Assembly (NCBI GenBank): GCA_008729055.1
Contig: SDUX01000004.1
Location: 5,968,559 to 6,032,558 of the forward strand
Length of the DNA stretch: 64,000 bases
Reading direction: 5' to 3'
Source of the DNA: Pyropia haitanensis
Taxonomy: Eukaryota; Rhodophyta; Bangiophyceae; Bangiales; Bangiaceae
Below the pieces are notes generated by a model. That model was given only the letters and a program-made list of their open reading frames with translations, searched no databases and was not told the DNA's origin. Below, in pieces: positions 61,794 to 64,000 of the stretch. The translations under genes and the position numbers were made by a program. Positions within the stretch are counted from its first letter, which is position 1. The number at the start of each line of letters is the position of its first letter.

Positions 61794-62444
61794 TCAGCAG
61801 TAGATGGGCGTGCAGTAACCTCCCGGCCGACAGTCACGCGTGCACGCGCCCGCGGGCCTGCAGCCGAGCCCCCCCACCGCCATCAGCCGGCACCGGCTGG
61901 CCGTGCACTGCCGCTCCCCCGAGGGCGCGACGCACGCCATCGGCGCGCCCGCCCACTCGCCACAGTCCGCCGCCGAATCACACGTGCTGTACCGCGGGCA
62001 CGCCGCGTCCGCGTCGGCGGGGCGCTCCACACACGCCGGCACCGACGGGGGCGCCGCGGCCGCCGCGTCGTAGCCTCCGTCTACAAAGCCGGCGAGGCAC
62101 GCCGCGACGGCGGCGGCGCACTCCCTGCAGTCGGAGTCCGTGCCGCTCGTGCACCGTGATGGGCGGCTGGTGCCGAAGCACGCGACCGCCGCCTCCCCAC
62201 ACACCCCGTCGTACGACGCGTAGTCGGCGCAGGTGACGGCGTCGAGGTGCCGCGTGATGCACGCGGCGCCGGCGCCCGCGTCGGCACAAGCCTTCACGCT
62301 GCACCACATGGGGGCGACACGGGGGGTGACGGCGGCGGCGCCGACGCCGGGGAGGGAGGGCGCAGTGGCCGAGAAGAGGAAGAGGGCCGTTGCGGCAGCG
62401 ACGGCGGCAGAGCGAAGCAGGCGGCGGCCCCGAGCTGGCGCCAT
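61794..62444 (-). CDS. Secreted cysteine-rich protein
   Basis: 216 residues in one clean frame. The N-terminus is a signal peptide: MAPARGRRLLRSAA, then a hydrophobic core AVAAATALFLFSATA and a likely cleavage site in the small-residue stretch before about residue 40. The mature part contains 22 Cys, an even number, mostly 6-12 residues apart (for example SDCRECAAAVAACLAG, YSTCDSAADCGEW, CRPAGACTRDC and CTPIYC at the end). Other features are few, so a disulfide-rich extracellular domain is likely. I do not recognise the family; the spacing loosely recalls small extracellular lectin-like or inhibitor-like folds. A cell-wall or surface protein is possible but unproven. The start is the only ATG before the signal core. 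Confidence 0.75.
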   Translation of the reverse strand: MAPARGRRLLRSAAVAAATALFLFSATAPSLPGVGAAAVTPRVAPMWCSVKACADAGAGAACITRHLDAVTCADYASYDGVCGEAAVACFGTSRPSRCTSGTDSDCRECAAAVAACLAGFVDGGYDAAAAAPPSVPACVERPADADAACPRYSTCDSAADCGEWAGAPMACVAPSGERQCTASRCRLMAVGGLGCRPAGACTRDCRPGGYCTPIYC

Positions 62445-64000
62445 GGTGAGAGGTGGTGGGAGTAGGGGACAGAGGGAAAGCGTAGAGCCAAAGACAGAGG
62501 GAGGCGGCCACGGGAAGAGGGGCGCGGGGTGGGGCGGGGCAGCAAAAGGCTATTGATCAGGATGGTGTGTAGGACGACGGCCGGCGGCAATAGTTCGGGC
62601 GGCGATGGCGGCCGCGCGTGGCTGTTACGGACGGGGACGGGGGTGGTACGGGCGGCACGGCCCGTGCGCGGGGTGCCGCCTCAAGTACCGCGCCCCCCGC
62701 CGTGGCCGCGACGGTCGTCCCGCCCCGCATCCATGGTGGCACCAGCCACCTACAGGCATGTGCCGCGCCACCCGCGGGCCGCCACAACCGCCGCTGCGGG
62801 GTGACCGCGGTGCACGCAGGGGCCCGACCTCCCCGTGGCTGCCCGTGGCTCCGCCCCCTGCCCACCCCATTGCCCCGCCCCCCCACTTGCAGCCACCCGC
62901 CGTCACCGTGCGGGCACCCCACCCATCCCGTTCCGCGCCCACAAGCCGTCGCGTCTCCAACAGTGCAATACCCACAAGCGCTCGGCGGGCGGGGCGCTCC
63001 CCGCCCGACCAAGCCCCACCACACCCCGCCGCATGCCGCGTCCCGCCCCGTCCTCGCACGCCGCCCACTCGCTTTCTGTCCCCTCCCCCATCTTCCGCGC
63101 CCCCTCCCGCCAGCACCAACAGCATGTGGGGGTGCCGTCACCGAGTTGGAAGCCCGCCGCCAGCGCCACGGCGGTGGGGCGCCGTCAACCCGGGGCGCAC
63201 CACGGTGACGGCGGGGGGCGGCAAGTGGCGGACGGGAGGTGAGGGGGCGTGGGCGGAAGGAGCCGGAACCGTCAGGAGCGGCAGGGTGCAGGCGACGCGG
63301 GAGGAGGAGGGAGACGGACAGGCAGAGGGGGGGGAGGAGCCGGCGCCGTCAGCGGCGGCGGCGGGCGCATGAGCGCGGCGCGTGCGGCGGCGATGGCAGC
63401 GCCAGGCGGGCGGCAGGCATGGGCGGCCCCCGCGGCGGCGGCCGCCGCGCGCCGCTCGCTGTGGCGGCGGTCGCGGCGGAATGGGGGAGAGGGGGGGTGG
63501 TTCCCTTTGGTCGTCCCACGGTGCGTCTGGCGGGCCCACGGCCAGGCCCCAAGAACTCTGGCTGACGGATGAGCCTCGCGACAGTCGCACTTCCTTTTCA
63601 AATACATCATGCGCATGGTTCCCGTGCCAACTTCACAACAACGTCTGTCTGGGTCAATCTTGCGCCCCGAGCACGAGTATTTGACCGTACAGATCGCCCC
63701 CCAATTGCGTCATCAGCGACTCGTCGACGACAGAGCCCCGCGGCTACGCGACGCGCGGTACCCGCCCTTGTGCCCCACCTCGGTACATACCAGCGCCGTG
63801 TGCGGAGCGGTGTGGGACCAGGCTAGGTGGCTGCGCCGTTGTTATCCGCACCGGCAGCCGGGTCCCTTCCCTCTTTCCCCGCCGCCTATGCGGGGGGCGC
63901 GCCTCTGCTGCCCCTCGGCCGTGGTGGATGGCGTCAGGGGGCTCGTCTCCTGCTCACGCGCTTCAGTGACGGGCGGCGGGGGTCTGGTCTGGTGCGTCTG
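62445..64000. other. Unassigned right end of the window
   Basis: Moderately GC-rich, with fewer homopolymers than the rest. Open frames on both strands overlap each other and show no domain, signal peptide or repeat pattern. An AT-richer patch lies at about 63580-63720. A gene could begin beyond the window edge. Confidence 0.5.

Overview
The window is nuclear DNA of a eukaryote. It is extremely GC-rich, with long G and C homopolymers in every intergenic space. It carries a spliceosome subunit (CWC15), a COMPASS-type SET1 methyltransferase, a ribosome-biogenesis factor (KRR1), WDR48/UAF1, a mitochondrial T7-type RNA polymerase and two canonical GT-AG introns of about 245 bp. Genes are compact and nearly intronless, and one HEAT-repeat protein starts with a Met-Ala-Phe leader of the type seen on plastid-imported proteins of red algae. 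A bangiophycean red alga (Porphyra/Pyropia group) is my best guess. This is inference, and another GC-rich alga is possible.

Layout, left to right: a DUF639 membrane protein (+); WDR48 (-); mitochondrial RNA polymerase (+); HEAT-repeat protein (-); a complete DIRS-type tyrosine-recombinase retrotransposon; an acyl-protein-thioesterase-like hydrolase (+); CWC15 (+); GMP synthase (-); a 762-bp hAT-like element; an ARP10-like actin-related protein (+); an armadillo-repeat protein (-); about 6 kb of low-complexity DNA; a second hAT-like element (about 1.4 kb); a PAPS-type nucleotide transporter (+); SET1 with RRM and SET domains (+); KRR1 (-); a 22-cysteine secreted protein (-). Neighbours are mostly convergent or divergent. 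The host genes are unrelated housekeeping functions (transcription, splicing, chromatin, ribosome assembly, purine synthesis, transport) and do not form a pathway. All three mobile elements sit in upstream, intergenic DNA, and two lie between divergent genes.

Most host genes can only be read by changing frame inside long G or C runs. The protein similarity continues on both sides of each run, so miscounted homopolymers (or real run-length variation) are more likely than pseudogenes. Coordinates for those genes are therefore outer limits of the coding region, with the frame changes described.

The most interesting signals are: (1) a strand-specific punctuation in which almost every gene has a pyrimidine/C-run tract before its start codon and a G-run just after its stop; (2) an apparently intact DIRS element with split direct repeats and its recombinase in a -1 overlapping frame; (3) a short element with a 7-bp target duplication, a TTAACGA subterminal array and a decayed zinc-finger coding remnant; (4) a second hAT-like element recognised only from its ends and CTTGAA motifs.
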